DNA from: Candidatus Haliotispira prima
GTDB taxonomy: Bacteria > Spirochaetota > Spirochaetia > SP-2023
Assembly: GCA_029867005.1 (NCBI GenBank)
Contig: CP123443.1
Location: 1,178,001-1,242,000, forward strand
DNA: 64,000 bases
Reading direction: 5' to 3'
Below the pieces are notes generated by a model that ran no database searches, was not told where the DNA came from, and saw nothing but the letters and a program-made list of their open reading frames with translations. Made by a program: the position numbers and the translations under genes. Positions 17,330 to 26,470 of this stretch are shown piece after piece (the first letter of the stretch is position 1; each line of letters starts with the position of its first letter).

Positions 17330-18112
17330 ATGCTGTATAACAAATTAAAATTGAGTCGTTGGCCCTTAGTATTTTGTCTTATTACAATGTTGGGAATTAC
17401 TCTTATCGGAGCCGAAATTGCCGGGTAGTTACAAAAATGGGGTCTGGGATTCAACGCCAATCAAATTGTGTCGGGGTTAATCACATTAGGTCTGATTTTC
17501 CGGTTGGGTTACCCGAAAAAGATGTATCTGACCTCGAAGTTAAGGTGGAATAAATTTAAGTATATAACGTTTCCACTCGTATTGATACTGATATTACCTT
17601 GGTTACAAGGGGGGTACAATTTTGAAAGACACAGTATCTCATCGGTCACTTATATGTTTACGGTGGGTTTTGCGGAAGAATTATTTATGCATTCTTTGGC
17701 CATAGGCCTGATGATCCTGGCTTGGGGCGAGAGTAGAAAAACTGTTTTAAAAGCGGCGATTATTGGTTCGCTCATTTTTGGGGTTGCCCACATAATTGCG
17801 GTCATCTCCAACCCCGCTCCCGGTTTTATTCTGTTTAAATCAACCATTATGATAATGGCTATTTTGTTGAGCATGTGTTTTGCAGGTTTAGTTTATCAGA
17901 TTAATTCTGTTTGGGTGGCCGTTCTGCTTCACGGGTTACTGGACGTCATTGCCGGATGGATGGGTTCTCCTGAAATATTAGATATGCTCAACCCAAGCGA
18001 ATGGACTCTAAAGCTAAGCTTTTGGGTACTGCTCTATGCCCTGCCTTGGGGAATCTACGGGTATTGGTTACTGATTAAAGACTTTAAGAAACAGAAGGAC
18101 GCGCACAATTAA
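17330..18112 (+). pseudogene. CPBP-family intramembrane protease interrupted by an in-frame TAG
   Basis: An ATG at 17330 with a good ribosome site (AAGGAG, 17318-17323) begins MLYNKLKLSRWPLVFCL and would read in the same frame to 18112, giving 260 residues. A TAG at 17426-17428 interrupts it after 32 codons, and the next ATG is at 17468. The body has the CPBP features: EELFMHS (the EExxxR motif with Arg missing), FGVAHIIA and LLHGLLDV, and several membrane helices. Loss of the arginine plus the early stop suggests a decaying gene. A shortened 214-residue product from 17468 is possible but has no ribosome site. A CAG-to-TAG change would explain the stop. Suppression cannot be excluded. Confidence 0.75.
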
Positions 18113-18136
18113 TCCTAATACGTCTAACCGCGACCT

Positions 18137-18976
18137 CTAATCTCGAAAAATTCGCTTAAAAACTTGTTTGATGGTATCTTTCAAGTGTACTCGCGGTTCC
18201 CTGGCGATTTCCGGAAGGGTTGCGAGGCCGGTATGTTCAAGTATCTGTGGGTAATCTGAGTTCGGATATTGATCGATATAGGCATTGCTAAAGTAATTAT
18301 TGGAAGGATTCCGAAATGCTTCCATACCGTATTTCTTCGTCAAAAGACTGAAAATACTCTGATCATGCCTGTTGTCCATGAAACCAAGGTAATTGGGCAA
18401 CCCACAGGTGTTGTCCATGTCTGTCAGCACCCGCTCATCCTGAGCAGATGTTAACCAATCCTCAGTAAACTGTAGAGATAATGGCGATTTTCTCATTAAG
18501 ACAAAACTTGCCAGCCGTTGGTCTGTTTCCGTAAATTCGGGAGAGTCGCAAGCTTGGAGTACAAACGCATCTCTCTTTGTCCAGGTACTCTCTTTAAATG
18601 GCAGTTCAAAAGGCATTATATCCTTGTTTGCGGCTTGAAGTGCCCTTATTAAGGGTGTGACGCTGTCAATAAAATACGCACCGGAATCGCAATAAAAGAG
18701 GTATGATCCTTCCTTTAATTTCATCAATTCTTTTTTGATAACATAGGGCTTCCAAAGCCAATATCCATTGCCTCTTTTTTGTGAAAGAATACCTTTATTT
18801 TTTAAATAAAATTTCTTGTCTATATCGGAAGGAGAATAGGAGACAACCTTTCTAAACCCTCCAATTTCCATGCCGGTACGACTATTCTTTTCCTGTACTT
18901 TGCCGAATCTGTCATCGGCATAATTTACCAAAACACACGGCGATTTATGACAACTTCTGTTATGTGAAACCTGCAT
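18137..18976 (-). CDS. Probable nucleotide-sugar-dependent glycosyltransferase-like protein
   Basis: This 279-residue soluble protein has no signal peptide. Recognisable features include the N-terminal strand CVLVNYADDRF, GNGYWLWKPYVIKKEL and a YFCDSGAYF-type segment (YLFYCDSGAYFID) that occupies the position of the metal-binding DxD strand in GT-A glycosyltransferases. Further on, HDQSIFSLLTKKYG resembles the DQ-x-xxxxL-xxK motif seen in several such enzymes. The C-terminus is basic (KDTIKQVFKRIFRD). A role in transferring sugar to a cell-surface polymer is likely from these motifs, but the substrate is unknown. It is flanked by intergenic DNA on both sides. Confidence 0.6.
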   Translation of the reverse strand: MQVSHNRSCHKSPCVLVNYADDRFGKVQEKNSRTGMEIGGFRKVVSYSPSDIDKKFYLKNKGILSQKRGNGYWLWKPYVIKKELMKLKEGSYLFYCDSGAYFIDSVTPLIRALQAANKDIMPFELPFKESTWTKRDAFVLQACDSPEFTETDQRLASFVLMRKSPLSLQFTEDWLTSAQDERVLTDMDNTCGLPNYLGFMDNRHDQSIFSLLTKKYGMEAFRNPSNNYFSNAYIDQYPNSDYPQILEHTGLATLPEIAREPRVHLKDTIKQVFKRIFRD

Positions 18977-19201
18977 ACTCTCTTTACTCTATCCATAATA
19001 TTTGAAACTTATACCGAAGTATAAAATTTATGGGAAAACGGGAAAATTTGTTTGTGGCACCAATACTTCTATTGCCAATTCCCGGATTTTGGCATCTGCT
19101 TTGATATTTTCTGTTCGGATATTCACGGTGAGAACTTCAGTTTAAATACACTTAGATTCTTATCTGTCATTTTGCACCGTTTGTGCTTATTCGTTCTCCC
19201 G

Positions 19202-20797
19202 TTATTGCAGTGCCTGAATTAGAAGATGGTAAAACCCGTCTTCACCCAAACGGTCAAACTGACCGATATTGCGGATAAAGATGTCGGCGAATTGTTTTGG
19301 GTAGAGCTTGGCCAATAGCGTCCATTTGTTTATTTCTGTCGATTCAAGGGAAAATTTACGCAGTATTTTGTCCTGTGTTTTTCCTAAAGCAAATAACGCA
19401 AGGCCACTATCGTAGTCTATTAACGGAAACAGATAGGAAATGAACGGACTCGCCTGAAAATGCATGTAGTCGGTACGATTCATCCAGTCCCCACCCCATT
19501 GAGAAAAACCGTGCATGGTTAAAATGGGCGTGACGGCTTCGTTAAAGCCCGGCTGCACTGTGCTGCGGTCGAGGTAAGAGAGTGGCGAGTAATTGGGCAC
19601 CAAAATGGCAGAGGCCGCGACACCGTTCTCTAAAACCTTGTAGCCGCCGACATAAGGATTTCGGTAATAACTGATATCGACTGCGGTACCGTAGGAGTGC
19701 AGTGAATACCCCGTTTCGGCGGTGATTTTCCGGCAATTGAACATACCGGTACCACCACCTGAGGGGTCTCCACCGTTGGGTTTCTCGATGGCGATTTTTT
19801 TCTGATAAAAGACACGCAAGACATCGAGAATGTTGGAGGCACCGACATCTGCCGAAATAAGGGTACCGTGTTGTACTTTGCCGTCATAGCTGTAATAGAG
19901 GAACCGAACGTAGGAGAGCCGTTCGAGCGGAACCGGACAGCCGGGTTTCCAGGTTCCTGTCTTGATTAGAGATTTTTTGACAGCATCCGGCAATGGGCCA
20001 TAGAAAAAATCGGAGTCGGAAAGAGTTGTTCGGTCCCTTGGGTTCCGGCCATACCGGCCGGAACCCCCTTTTTTTATCGGCCGCTGTGCCCGCGAGTGTT
20101 TTTTGCCGGTGCGGACACTCAGCAAACCAAAATACAGCTCATTTTCACTGCCGGGTTGCAGGGCGCGGAAGAAACCGCGCTTGTTAAAAAGAGATAGATT
20201 TTGGAGGCTGATTTTCCCCGGCGTGGGTGCCTGATGCCTGTTGACATTGACAACACCCGCAGCCGGGTAAATATACAATGCCTGTTTGACTGTTCGGCCA
20301 TCAACATCCCGGTGTGACGCTCCCTTTTCTGCCTCTTTTTTGGGGGCGGAGGGAGCCGCAATCTCTCCGACAACAAACGGGTTATTGACCGGATTAATTA
20401 CTAACCATACACCGGCAGGTGACCCCGTGGTGAAGGCAAAAGTGGCATTGGCCTTTATAGCCGCATAAATATCACTGTACGCGGTGTAGGGTTTAATGAC
20501 GGCAAAGCGGAAGTCCTTCCTCAGCAAGTCCGTAAACAACTGCTTCGTTTGCTTGACAATGGCCGCAGGTACGACCATTTGGCCGTCGGTGTGCACCTTG
20601 CCGCTGAAATCCTTGTAATTCAGCGTAATCGTTGTACCGTCCTTGGCTGACAATGATTGCAGATCATCGAATAATGCGGGATATTGTAAATCTGCTGCTT
20701 CAATCGCCCGGTGGTTCATGAATAAGCTACAGAGAGCAAAGAGCACGCAAACAGTGACGCGGATAAAATAGCTTCCGATACAAAGATGAAAACGCAT
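19202..20797 (-). CDS. VanY-like D-alanyl-D-alanine carboxypeptidase (M15)
   Basis: The protein is 531 residues from the Met at 20797, chosen because AAAGGT lies just upstream and the ORF methionine further up lacks a ribosome site. It begins with a signal peptide ending MNHRAIEA-ADLQ. The C-terminal domain has the M15 zinc motifs: GYSLHSYGTAVDIS (SxHxxGxAxD) and the later WGGDWMNRTDYMHFQ (ExxH-like, here Asp...MHF). These enzymes trim the terminal D-Ala from peptidoglycan stem peptides. The 300-residue N-terminal region is unusual in length, and its central part is Arg/Lys/Gly-rich. It is predicted to work in the periplasm. Confidence 0.82.
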   Translation of the reverse strand: MRFHLCIGSYFIRVTVCVLFALCSLFMNHRAIEAADLQYPALFDDLQSLSAKDGTTITLNYKDFSGKVHTDGQMVVPAAIVKQTKQLFTDLLRKDFRFAVIKPYTAYSDIYAAIKANATFAFTTGSPAGVWLVINPVNNPFVVGEIAAPSAPKKEAEKGASHRDVDGRTVKQALYIYPAAGVVNVNRHQAPTPGKISLQNLSLFNKRGFFRALQPGSENELYFGLLSVRTGKKHSRAQRPIKKGGSGRYGRNPRDRTTLSDSDFFYGPLPDAVKKSLIKTGTWKPGCPVPLERLSYVRFLYYSYDGKVQHGTLISADVGASNILDVLRVFYQKKIAIEKPNGGDPSGGGTGMFNCRKITAETGYSLHSYGTAVDISYYRNPYVGGYKVLENGVAASAILVPNYSPLSYLDRSTVQPGFNEAVTPILTMHGFSQWGGDWMNRTDYMHFQASPFISYLFPLIDYDSGLALFALGKTQDKILRKFSLESTEINKWTLLAKLYPKQFADIFIRNIGQFDRLGEDGFYHLLIQALQ

Positions 20798-20927
20798 TGA
20801 CTGACCTTTCTTGGTAATCATTAAACAGATTACCATTAAAAAATAATTTTCAGATATTTGTATGAATCCGGCACAAAATTGGGGTACAGCTCTGCCATCT
20901 GAAACCGAGGCTCAGAAGTGATATTGA

Positions 20928-22349
20928 TTAGGGTGATATGGATTGTTCATAACAAAATAAGTTATCCGAATCATAGCGTTGCTTAACAAGTTGCAGCCGT
21001 TGGTAGTGGTCACCATAATACGCCGTCTGCCAATCGGGAATGAGGGTGTCTCCGTAATTTCGGTAAGCACCCTTACCTGCTCCGGTAAGATTTTTCCTAA
21101 TATTCTCTACTAAATCAATATGTTGCTGCGTCTGTTTCGGGTCCGTCCAGCTCGTATAAATCTGTACGCTGGCAATAGCTTGGCGATGTGCGTAGGCATT
21201 ATAGTCCGGGGCCAAGGCACTGGAGTAGCCGTTTTGCTGACTGTCAAGCACGATAAACGTATGGGTATCATTGTGCTCATTTATAATTTGATAGAGATAT
21301 TGCAGTTCGGCATCATTAAAAAATCGATCAAGCATGATGGAGCTTGCTTTAAAATAGCCACCATCGTGGAATACAAATTTGACCGGATTGCCGCCTTCAG
21401 GCTCTGTCGGGCTGCCAAGGGTGTCATGGTGCAGCATAAAATGAGGTGCATTCAATGGCCTGCTTTTTGTTTTGATACCGCCCCAATGTCGGACAGCGTC
21501 AATATTGCTGACCGTTTCAAAACTTATGGTGTTGTGACAGAATTTACCGAAATAGCCATCGACAATTGTCTCCAAATCCTTCTGGTCGCCATAGTATTGA
21601 CCAAATGAGGAGAGAATGGGGCCTTTATCTCCGGCGCTGAAACGCAGAAATGTCATAAGTTCTTTTGATGTATTGGCGACCATTGCCGCCCATGCCTTGC
21701 ATATTGAGGCAATATTATTTTGTTGCCACGGCCAATCAATTTGGTACAGTACCACATCGGAGGCAGGATAGAGTTTAAATTGATACCCGGTAATCACGCC
21801 AAAGTTGCCATTGCCCCCACCCCGACATCCCCAAAACAAATCCTGACAATGGTTTTCGTCAATAGTGCGTAGTTGTCCGTCACCGGTGACAATTTGTATT
21901 GCGGTGACACTGTCGCACGTCAAGCCAAATTTTCTGCCGGAAAAACTAAAACCACCGCCGGAGACCAATCCACCGACGGAGACGGTGGGACATGAGCCAC
22001 CGGGTATGGTGTATTGGCCTCCATCCCACAGCGGTTGATAGACATCATAATAGAGCTGAGAGCCACCGCCGACCCAAGCCGTTTGCGTTGTTTTGTCAAT
22101 GTCAAGATGATTTAAAGGACTGACATCAATAACATACGTGTCCGGGCCTCCGATACTGAAGCCTTCATAGCTATGGCGGCCGGCACGGATGCGGGCTTTC
22201 TTACCATCTCGTTTTGTCATTGCGATGGCCGCTTGCACATCGCTGACACTTGCACAGGTGAGTATGGCGGAGGGTCTTTGGTCAATCCGCTTGTTGACCA
22301 TTTCTCTTGCTTTATCATAACCGGGCGAATCGGGCTTGGTGATTTCCAT
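20928..22349 (-). CDS. FAD-dependent oxidoreductase of the berberine-bridge (BBE) type
   Basis: The start is placed at the Met at 22349 (MEITKPDSPGYDKAREMVN), giving 473 residues. The FAD-binding (PCMH) domain has IRAGRHSYEGFSIGG, where the His can carry the flavin covalently, VGGGSQLYYDV, GSCPTVSVGGLVSGGGFSFSGRKFGL and FWGCRGGGNGNFG. The second covalent attachment residue (Cys in GTCP of plants) corresponds to Cys in GSCPTVSVGG. The C-terminal BBE segment YRNYGDTLIPDWQTAYYGDHYQRLQLVKQRYDSDNLFCYEQSI is also present. The substrate may be a sugar or a small molecule. No signal peptide is seen, unlike many family members. It is a single gene. Confidence 0.9.
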   Translation of the reverse strand: MEITKPDSPGYDKAREMVNKRIDQRPSAILTCASVSDVQAAIAMTKRDGKKARIRAGRHSYEGFSIGGPDTYVIDVSPLNHLDIDKTTQTAWVGGGSQLYYDVYQPLWDGGQYTIPGGSCPTVSVGGLVSGGGFSFSGRKFGLTCDSVTAIQIVTGDGQLRTIDENHCQDLFWGCRGGGNGNFGVITGYQFKLYPASDVVLYQIDWPWQQNNIASICKAWAAMVANTSKELMTFLRFSAGDKGPILSSFGQYYGDQKDLETIVDGYFGKFCHNTISFETVSNIDAVRHWGGIKTKSRPLNAPHFMLHHDTLGSPTEPEGGNPVKFVFHDGGYFKASSIMLDRFFNDAELQYLYQIINEHNDTHTFIVLDSQQNGYSSALAPDYNAYAHRQAIASVQIYTSWTDPKQTQQHIDLVENIRKNLTGAGKGAYRNYGDTLIPDWQTAYYGDHYQRLQLVKQRYDSDNLFCYEQSISP

Positions 22350-22924
22350 AATGTACCAACCTAACAAATAATAATTGATGTGTCCATAAGATCGGGAAGA
22401 TCAATAAAAATCATTACATTAAAGTATTAAGACTCGTAAAAAAAACTCTAACGGCGATTGAAGTAGTTGAGTCAGCACATTTCTCTAAATATCTTTATAG
22501 TTAGTAATAAATCACTCTAAATTATCCGTATTGCCCGATAAATTACCCAACAAAAAGCAGTGGAATTAGTGGAATTAATGGGAATGAAAGACCGCTATGG
22601 TGTGATTTATATCACTCAACACCCAATGGTTTGAGCCATAAAACAGGTGCTCATTTGACGAAGATTCAGTGCCGTTAAAACCCTAAAAACTCGAGCTTTC
22701 GGCGCAAACTGTCAATTCGGAGAAGTGTTATAAATCAGTATTGTTTGTTTTTTCTCGCGGCATTTAGAGTCTTTGCATTAGCATTTAGGAGAAGATTTTT
22801 TCTCTCATACATCCCGCTGAGGGGCCGTACCAAGCCAAGTTGGCGACATCTCAGAAGGAGAACACCACAAACCAAACCCATCTCGGAGTCGGGAGCTTAG
22901 AGACAGAAGCTCTTTTTCCACCGC
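22350..22924. other. Intergenic region with an orphan hairpin-T element
   Basis: No ORF is convincing in this 575-bp gap. Near its right end there is a GAGCTT/AAGCTC hairpin followed by TTTTT on the plus strand (22893-22917), although no plus-strand gene precedes it. A CTGAG...CTCAG inverted repeat (22815-22854) and GCCAAGTTGGC (22833-22843) lie upstream, so a short structured transcript is possible. Confidence 0.4.
22893..22917 (+). terminator. Orphan Rho-independent terminator-like hairpin
   Basis: GAGCTT, an 8-nt loop, AAGCTC, then TTTTT. It faces a plus-strand region with no gene and would be the end of an unannotated small RNA if one exists. Confidence 0.4.
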
Positions 22925-23293
22925 TCAACTCGATTTCTTCTTCTCCGATAGTTGCCAATGACATTTAATCCATTCTCGCGTTTCATCATCTCTTTTACTT
23001 AAACAGACAGTGCCTTGGTGTTCCCACCATTCAAAATCTCTTTCTGAAAACCGCTCTCCGGAGCCGGATACAACACGAATTAGGGTCTTTTCACTTCCAT
23101 CAGGCAGAATTATTTTCAAGAATGATAGGCTGTCATCTGACAGATCACCATATGTCACTACAAATTTTTCATCGTTTTGAGAATAAAAAATCAAAGGATC
23201 ACGAATAATAACTGTTAAATCGGATTGAGTTCCGCGAGCAAACAGATTGTGACAAAAAATAAAAAAGAATGCACAGAAAAAGTATTTTTTCAT
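22925..23293 (-). CDS. Secreted hypothetical protein
   Basis: The start is set at the Met at 23293 (MKKYFFCAFFFIFCHNLFARGTQ), with CAGGGG upstream, giving 122 residues. A signal peptide with a cut after LFA is predicted. The mature part contains VIIRDPLIFYSQNDEKFVVTYGD and a strand-rich C-terminus with two cysteines. No family is recognised. It is the last minus-strand gene downstream of the DUF350 operon, about 100 bp away. Confidence 0.65.
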   Translation of the reverse strand: MKKYFFCAFFFIFCHNLFARGTQSDLTVIIRDPLIFYSQNDEKFVVTYGDLSDDSLSFLKIILPDGSEKTLIRVVSGSGERFSERDFEWWEHQGTVCLSKRDDETREWIKCHWQLSEKKKSS

Positions 23294-23388
23294 ATGGCCC
23301 CTGAAGTGACTGTCGGATATCTCAATGGAAGTAGTTATTCGGAATTTTTTTGTTATGCGGACATCCGTCAATGCCCCTGAAAGTCACC

Positions 23389-24189
23389 CTAGAAAAAAAA
23401 TAAGGGCAGGATCCAAAATGGTGAAACATAATAAGGATCCTGATACGCATAATATTCTTCAATTTCCACGATTTCATAATCATCGTCTTGGCCGTTGACG
23501 CCATCACTATTTTCGTCATTTTTGTCTTGCTCGAGCTGCCATTCACGGAGTTTTTTTTCGTGTTCCAACAGTTCAATCATTAATTTCGAGCCTTGGCGAG
23601 TCAATTCAAGGAGTTTTTCTTCACCTCCGAGGTCTTCAGAAGTGACCGCATTGCGACAGATGTCCCGAATTTCATCCCAAACAGAACCCAAGATTAAGTC
23701 GAACTGCCAGCCGTTTTCATCTGAGCCAAAAATGTTCTCATTTAAAAAGCTCATAAACACAATTTCATGGGCATCCAGCTTTTTCAGACGCGCTACAGCA
23801 ATGCGCAAATCTTCCCAACGTTCGTCATTCAGATACTGGCTCCAAGCATCATCACTCTCAAAATCAAAATACTTGGCGAAGGCGAATTCCCCGCTATTCG
23901 GATCGACTGCGCTAAAAATGTCATAAAATCGTAAATACTCTCGGTAGCGGTTGTCAAACCGTTGCAAAACCTCTTCGCCGTGTTCACTCAGCCGGTAAGA
24001 ATCGTCTTCAATGCGGATGTAATTTTTGCTGTGCATTCGCTCCAATAAAGGCTCGATGAACTGATAATTTTCGTCTGGTATTATGGGTATCTGTGCTCCT
24101 TCATCCATTTGGTGTAATAAATAAATGGAGGCGAATGTACTCGCTTTGGTCTCATTCCACTCTTGGGCTTCAATATCCGGTCCGGCCAT
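23389..24189 (-). CDS. Acidic hypothetical protein in the DUF350 operon
   Basis: The start is at 24189 (MAGPDIEAQEWNE), preceded by GGGAG at a good distance; 266 residues. The N-terminal 85 residues have a winged-helix-like pattern: MHSKNYIRIEDDSYRLSEHGEEVLQRF. The middle is helical with many acidic and aromatic residues. The C-terminus is rich in Asp/Glu and ends in an aromatic, hydrophobic stretch (YYVSPFWILPLFFF). It is 45 bp downstream of the DUF350 gene and most likely in the same operon. The function is unknown. Confidence 0.72.
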   Translation of the reverse strand: MAGPDIEAQEWNETKASTFASIYLLHQMDEGAQIPIIPDENYQFIEPLLERMHSKNYIRIEDDSYRLSEHGEEVLQRFDNRYREYLRFYDIFSAVDPNSGEFAFAKYFDFESDDAWSQYLNDERWEDLRIAVARLKKLDAHEIVFMSFLNENIFGSDENGWQFDLILGSVWDEIRDICRNAVTSEDLGGEEKLLELTRQGSKLMIELLEHEKKLREWQLEQDKNDENSDGVNGQDDDYEIVEIEEYYAYQDPYYVSPFWILPLFFF

Positions 24190-24234
24190 ACATATCTCCC
24201 GATTGCACAAACATGATTATAACAGTGAGTCTGC

Positions 24235-25251
24235 CTAGGCTACTACATAAGCAGAGAACGCAACAACGCCGACCACACTTAGTCCCAAAAGCAGAAAGCC
24301 TTCAATCAGTGTTGCACCCCAATTTTGATCTTGTGCGATCTCCCCGTGAAGAGGCACCTTCGGAAAGAATAACTTGTCAATCAGAATATGAAGCAAAAAG
24401 AGGTAAATAATGCTCAAAATGGCGGAGAGCAACAGACCGTAAATGGAGAAGAAGTTGGCAATATAGGCAGAAATAATCAGAGCAAAACTGATTAAACTGA
24501 AGGCAAAACTAAGCGCAGCGGCCACATTCTGCTGTGCCATCTCGCGGTGAAAATCCCAAACTTTGCGCCGGACGGCAATGAAAATACGGGTGTAGAGAAT
24601 CAAGGCAGCCTGGCCCAGCACAAAATAGAACAGGGTCAAAAGGATGTCGAGCAGGAAGTGTTCGTTGGCACCTTGCATGACACCGTAAATCAACAGAGCA
24701 GAAGCAATATAGCTGGCACCCTCGGCGACACCGACAGCCAAATTGCGCCGCTCTACTATCTGCCTGTAATTGTCAAACCGGGAAAGTATGAAGTGATTGT
24801 TTAGTATCTGGGCCAAAAGCAGCAGACAGATCGCAATCACCCCCCAAAAGAATGTATCACTGAGGTTGTATAGCAAAGACTTCCAATACGAAACTTCGGC
24901 AGCTAATGTCGAAGATGATGGGCTGCTGTATACGCCGACAATGACAATGGCAAGGCCCCCCAAATAACAGCCAAAAGAGACCGACAAGGCCTTGTTGTCA
25001 CGCGTTGTCAGAACCTCCGCCAGGGAAAAGGGTGTCACCAGGTCGTAGATATAGCGGCCCAGTAACAGCAGGCCGAAAACCAGCACGATTTGTAAAATGA
25101 GTTCCAAATTGGCGAGTGCCCAAAACCAGTCGTACCAATCTGCCATGCCGGACAGACCATCGGCACCTGTTGCATTCGGGGAAAAAATACCGGTGATGCT
25201 CTGTTGGAGACTACCCCAGAAAGTTTGTCCGTTCGAAATCTGTTCATTCAT
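24235..25251 (-). CDS. Membrane protein with two DUF350 repeats
   Basis: This 338-residue protein has about eight membrane segments. Two internal copies of the DUF350 pattern can be seen: TPFSLAEVLTTRDNKALSVSFGCYLGG and FDNYRQIVERRNLAVGVAEGASYIAS. The family occurs with phage-shock and envelope-stress genes and with polyamine-related loci in other bacteria; its biochemical activity is not established. The start has TAGGAGG just upstream. It lies between a Ser/Arg-repeat protein (11 bp upstream) and the acidic protein downstream, so the three form an operon. Confidence 0.82.
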   Translation of the reverse strand: MNEQISNGQTFWGSLQQSITGIFSPNATGADGLSGMADWYDWFWALANLELILQIVLVFGLLLLGRYIYDLVTPFSLAEVLTTRDNKALSVSFGCYLGGLAIVIVGVYSSPSSSTLAAEVSYWKSLLYNLSDTFFWGVIAICLLLLAQILNNHFILSRFDNYRQIVERRNLAVGVAEGASYIASALLIYGVMQGANEHFLLDILLTLFYFVLGQAALILYTRIFIAVRRKVWDFHREMAQQNVAAALSFAFSLISFALIISAYIANFFSIYGLLLSAILSIIYLFLLHILIDKLFFPKVPLHGEIAQDQNWGATLIEGFLLLGLSVVGVVAFSAYVVA

Positions 25252-25262
25252 TGCCGGGCCTC

Positions 25263-26237
25263 CTATTTACCGCCGCCAAAACTGCTTCCGCTGCGAGAAG
25301 CCGGGGAACGCCGAACGCTGGTTTGAAAACTACGCTGGCTGCTTGTTGGATTACTGAGTGAGCTGCGCCGCCTTGCATTGTTGGCACCGGCTTTCGGTTG
25401 AGATGATTCGCGGGTCTTGGCGTTGCCGGCTGTAGAAGAACTGTTCCGGAAACTGCGTTGACTGCTCGTTGGACTACCGAGTGAGCTGCGCCGCGCTGCG
25501 GCGTTGGCACTGGCCTTTGGCGAGCTCGTTTTCGGTTGAAATTGGGGTTTGGAGCTTTTCTGAAGGCGGGGAGTATTGCTTTGCTGCGAACTGCGTCTGG
25601 CCGTATCCGTGCGGCTGCGGTATTGCGTTCGGCTAATAGTGCGATAACCTCCCCCATAATAGGGTGGATAATAGCCCCAGGCAAAGGGTGAGTAATAAGG
25701 CGTATGGGGACTGAAAAGCCAGGCAAACAGCAAGACATTGCCCACGCCTACGCGCGATTGATAGTAATGATTGGGCCCGTACAGGTTTTGATTCCCCTGA
25801 ACCTGGACGGTCTGTTCTCCGGCCTCATCCTGCTGTACGTGAATGGTGGCAAGTTCCTGCTCCTCTCCTTCCGCAATCTCTGTGGAGAGAGAGAAACCAC
25901 GTTCGTTTCCGGTGCCAAACTCGGTCACCGAAATAAAATCCACAACGCCGTCTTCGTTTATATCCAAGTTGTTGATACCGTCTTGCCGGTTCAGCAAAAT
26001 TTCCAACTCTTCTGCGTCTCCGGCTTGGCCAAGTAATGTGCCTACCGCTTCCAGATCCAGGTTCGCAGCCACATCAGCGTTTTCAGGTATCAGGAGGACA
26101 TCAACAGAGGCAGGTCTTTCGGCCACGGTCACTCTGACCGCTTCGTTTGTCCCTTTTTCCAAGCAGGAACGCATCTGCATAATAATCACTAAAATGACTA
26201 AAATCAAAATCAACAGGTTGAGGTTGAACTTCTTCAT
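25263..26237 (-). CDS. Membrane-anchored protein with Ser/Arg-rich tandem repeats
   Basis: This 324-residue protein has an N-terminal transmembrane or uncleaved signal segment (residues 4-22) and then a domain with an EF-hand-like DINEDGVVDF loop (about 101-112). A Tyr/Gly/Pro segment follows (AWGYYPPYYGGGYR), then a basic Ser-rich tail. The tail has two copies of RRSSL-x-x-PTSSQRSF (about residues 249-265 and 289-305) and ends SGSSFGGGK. The low-complexity tail is predicted to be disordered and could bind acidic polymer. It starts the DUF350 operon, with the CAGGAG site well placed. Confidence 0.72.
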   Translation of the reverse strand: MKKFNLNLLILILVILVIIMQMRSCLEKGTNEAVRVTVAERPASVDVLLIPENADVAANLDLEAVGTLLGQAGDAEELEILLNRQDGINNLDINEDGVVDFISVTEFGTGNERGFSLSTEIAEGEEQELATIHVQQDEAGEQTVQVQGNQNLYGPNHYYQSRVGVGNVLLFAWLFSPHTPYYSPFAWGYYPPYYGGGYRTISRTQYRSRTDTARRSSQQSNTPRLQKSSKPQFQPKTSSPKASANAAARRSSLGSPTSSQRSFRNSSSTAGNAKTRESSQPKAGANNARRRSSLSNPTSSQRSFQTSVRRSPASRSGSSFGGGK

Positions 26238-26470
26238 CAGTGTGACTCCTGGGCAGATAAATAATGGTGCCGCTCCCTCCTAAACCCATTCCTGAAGACG
26301 GACAAAGCAGCGTTGCATGCAGCGGCGCGCCAGTGTAAGCCGATTATCTGTGGTAGTCAATGATCAGAACCAAGGAATAGTTTCCGGACAGACATCTGTT
26401 GTCGCAGGAAGAACGGCTCCACACTTGGCGGCTTGCCCGCTATATACCAAGTCGCTAGAATCGCCGGACT

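Noticed and set aside
22368..22924. A tRNA or riboswitch in the 575-bp gap
   Set aside because: I found no T-loop (GGTTCGA), CCA end or known aptamer core; only hairpins remain.
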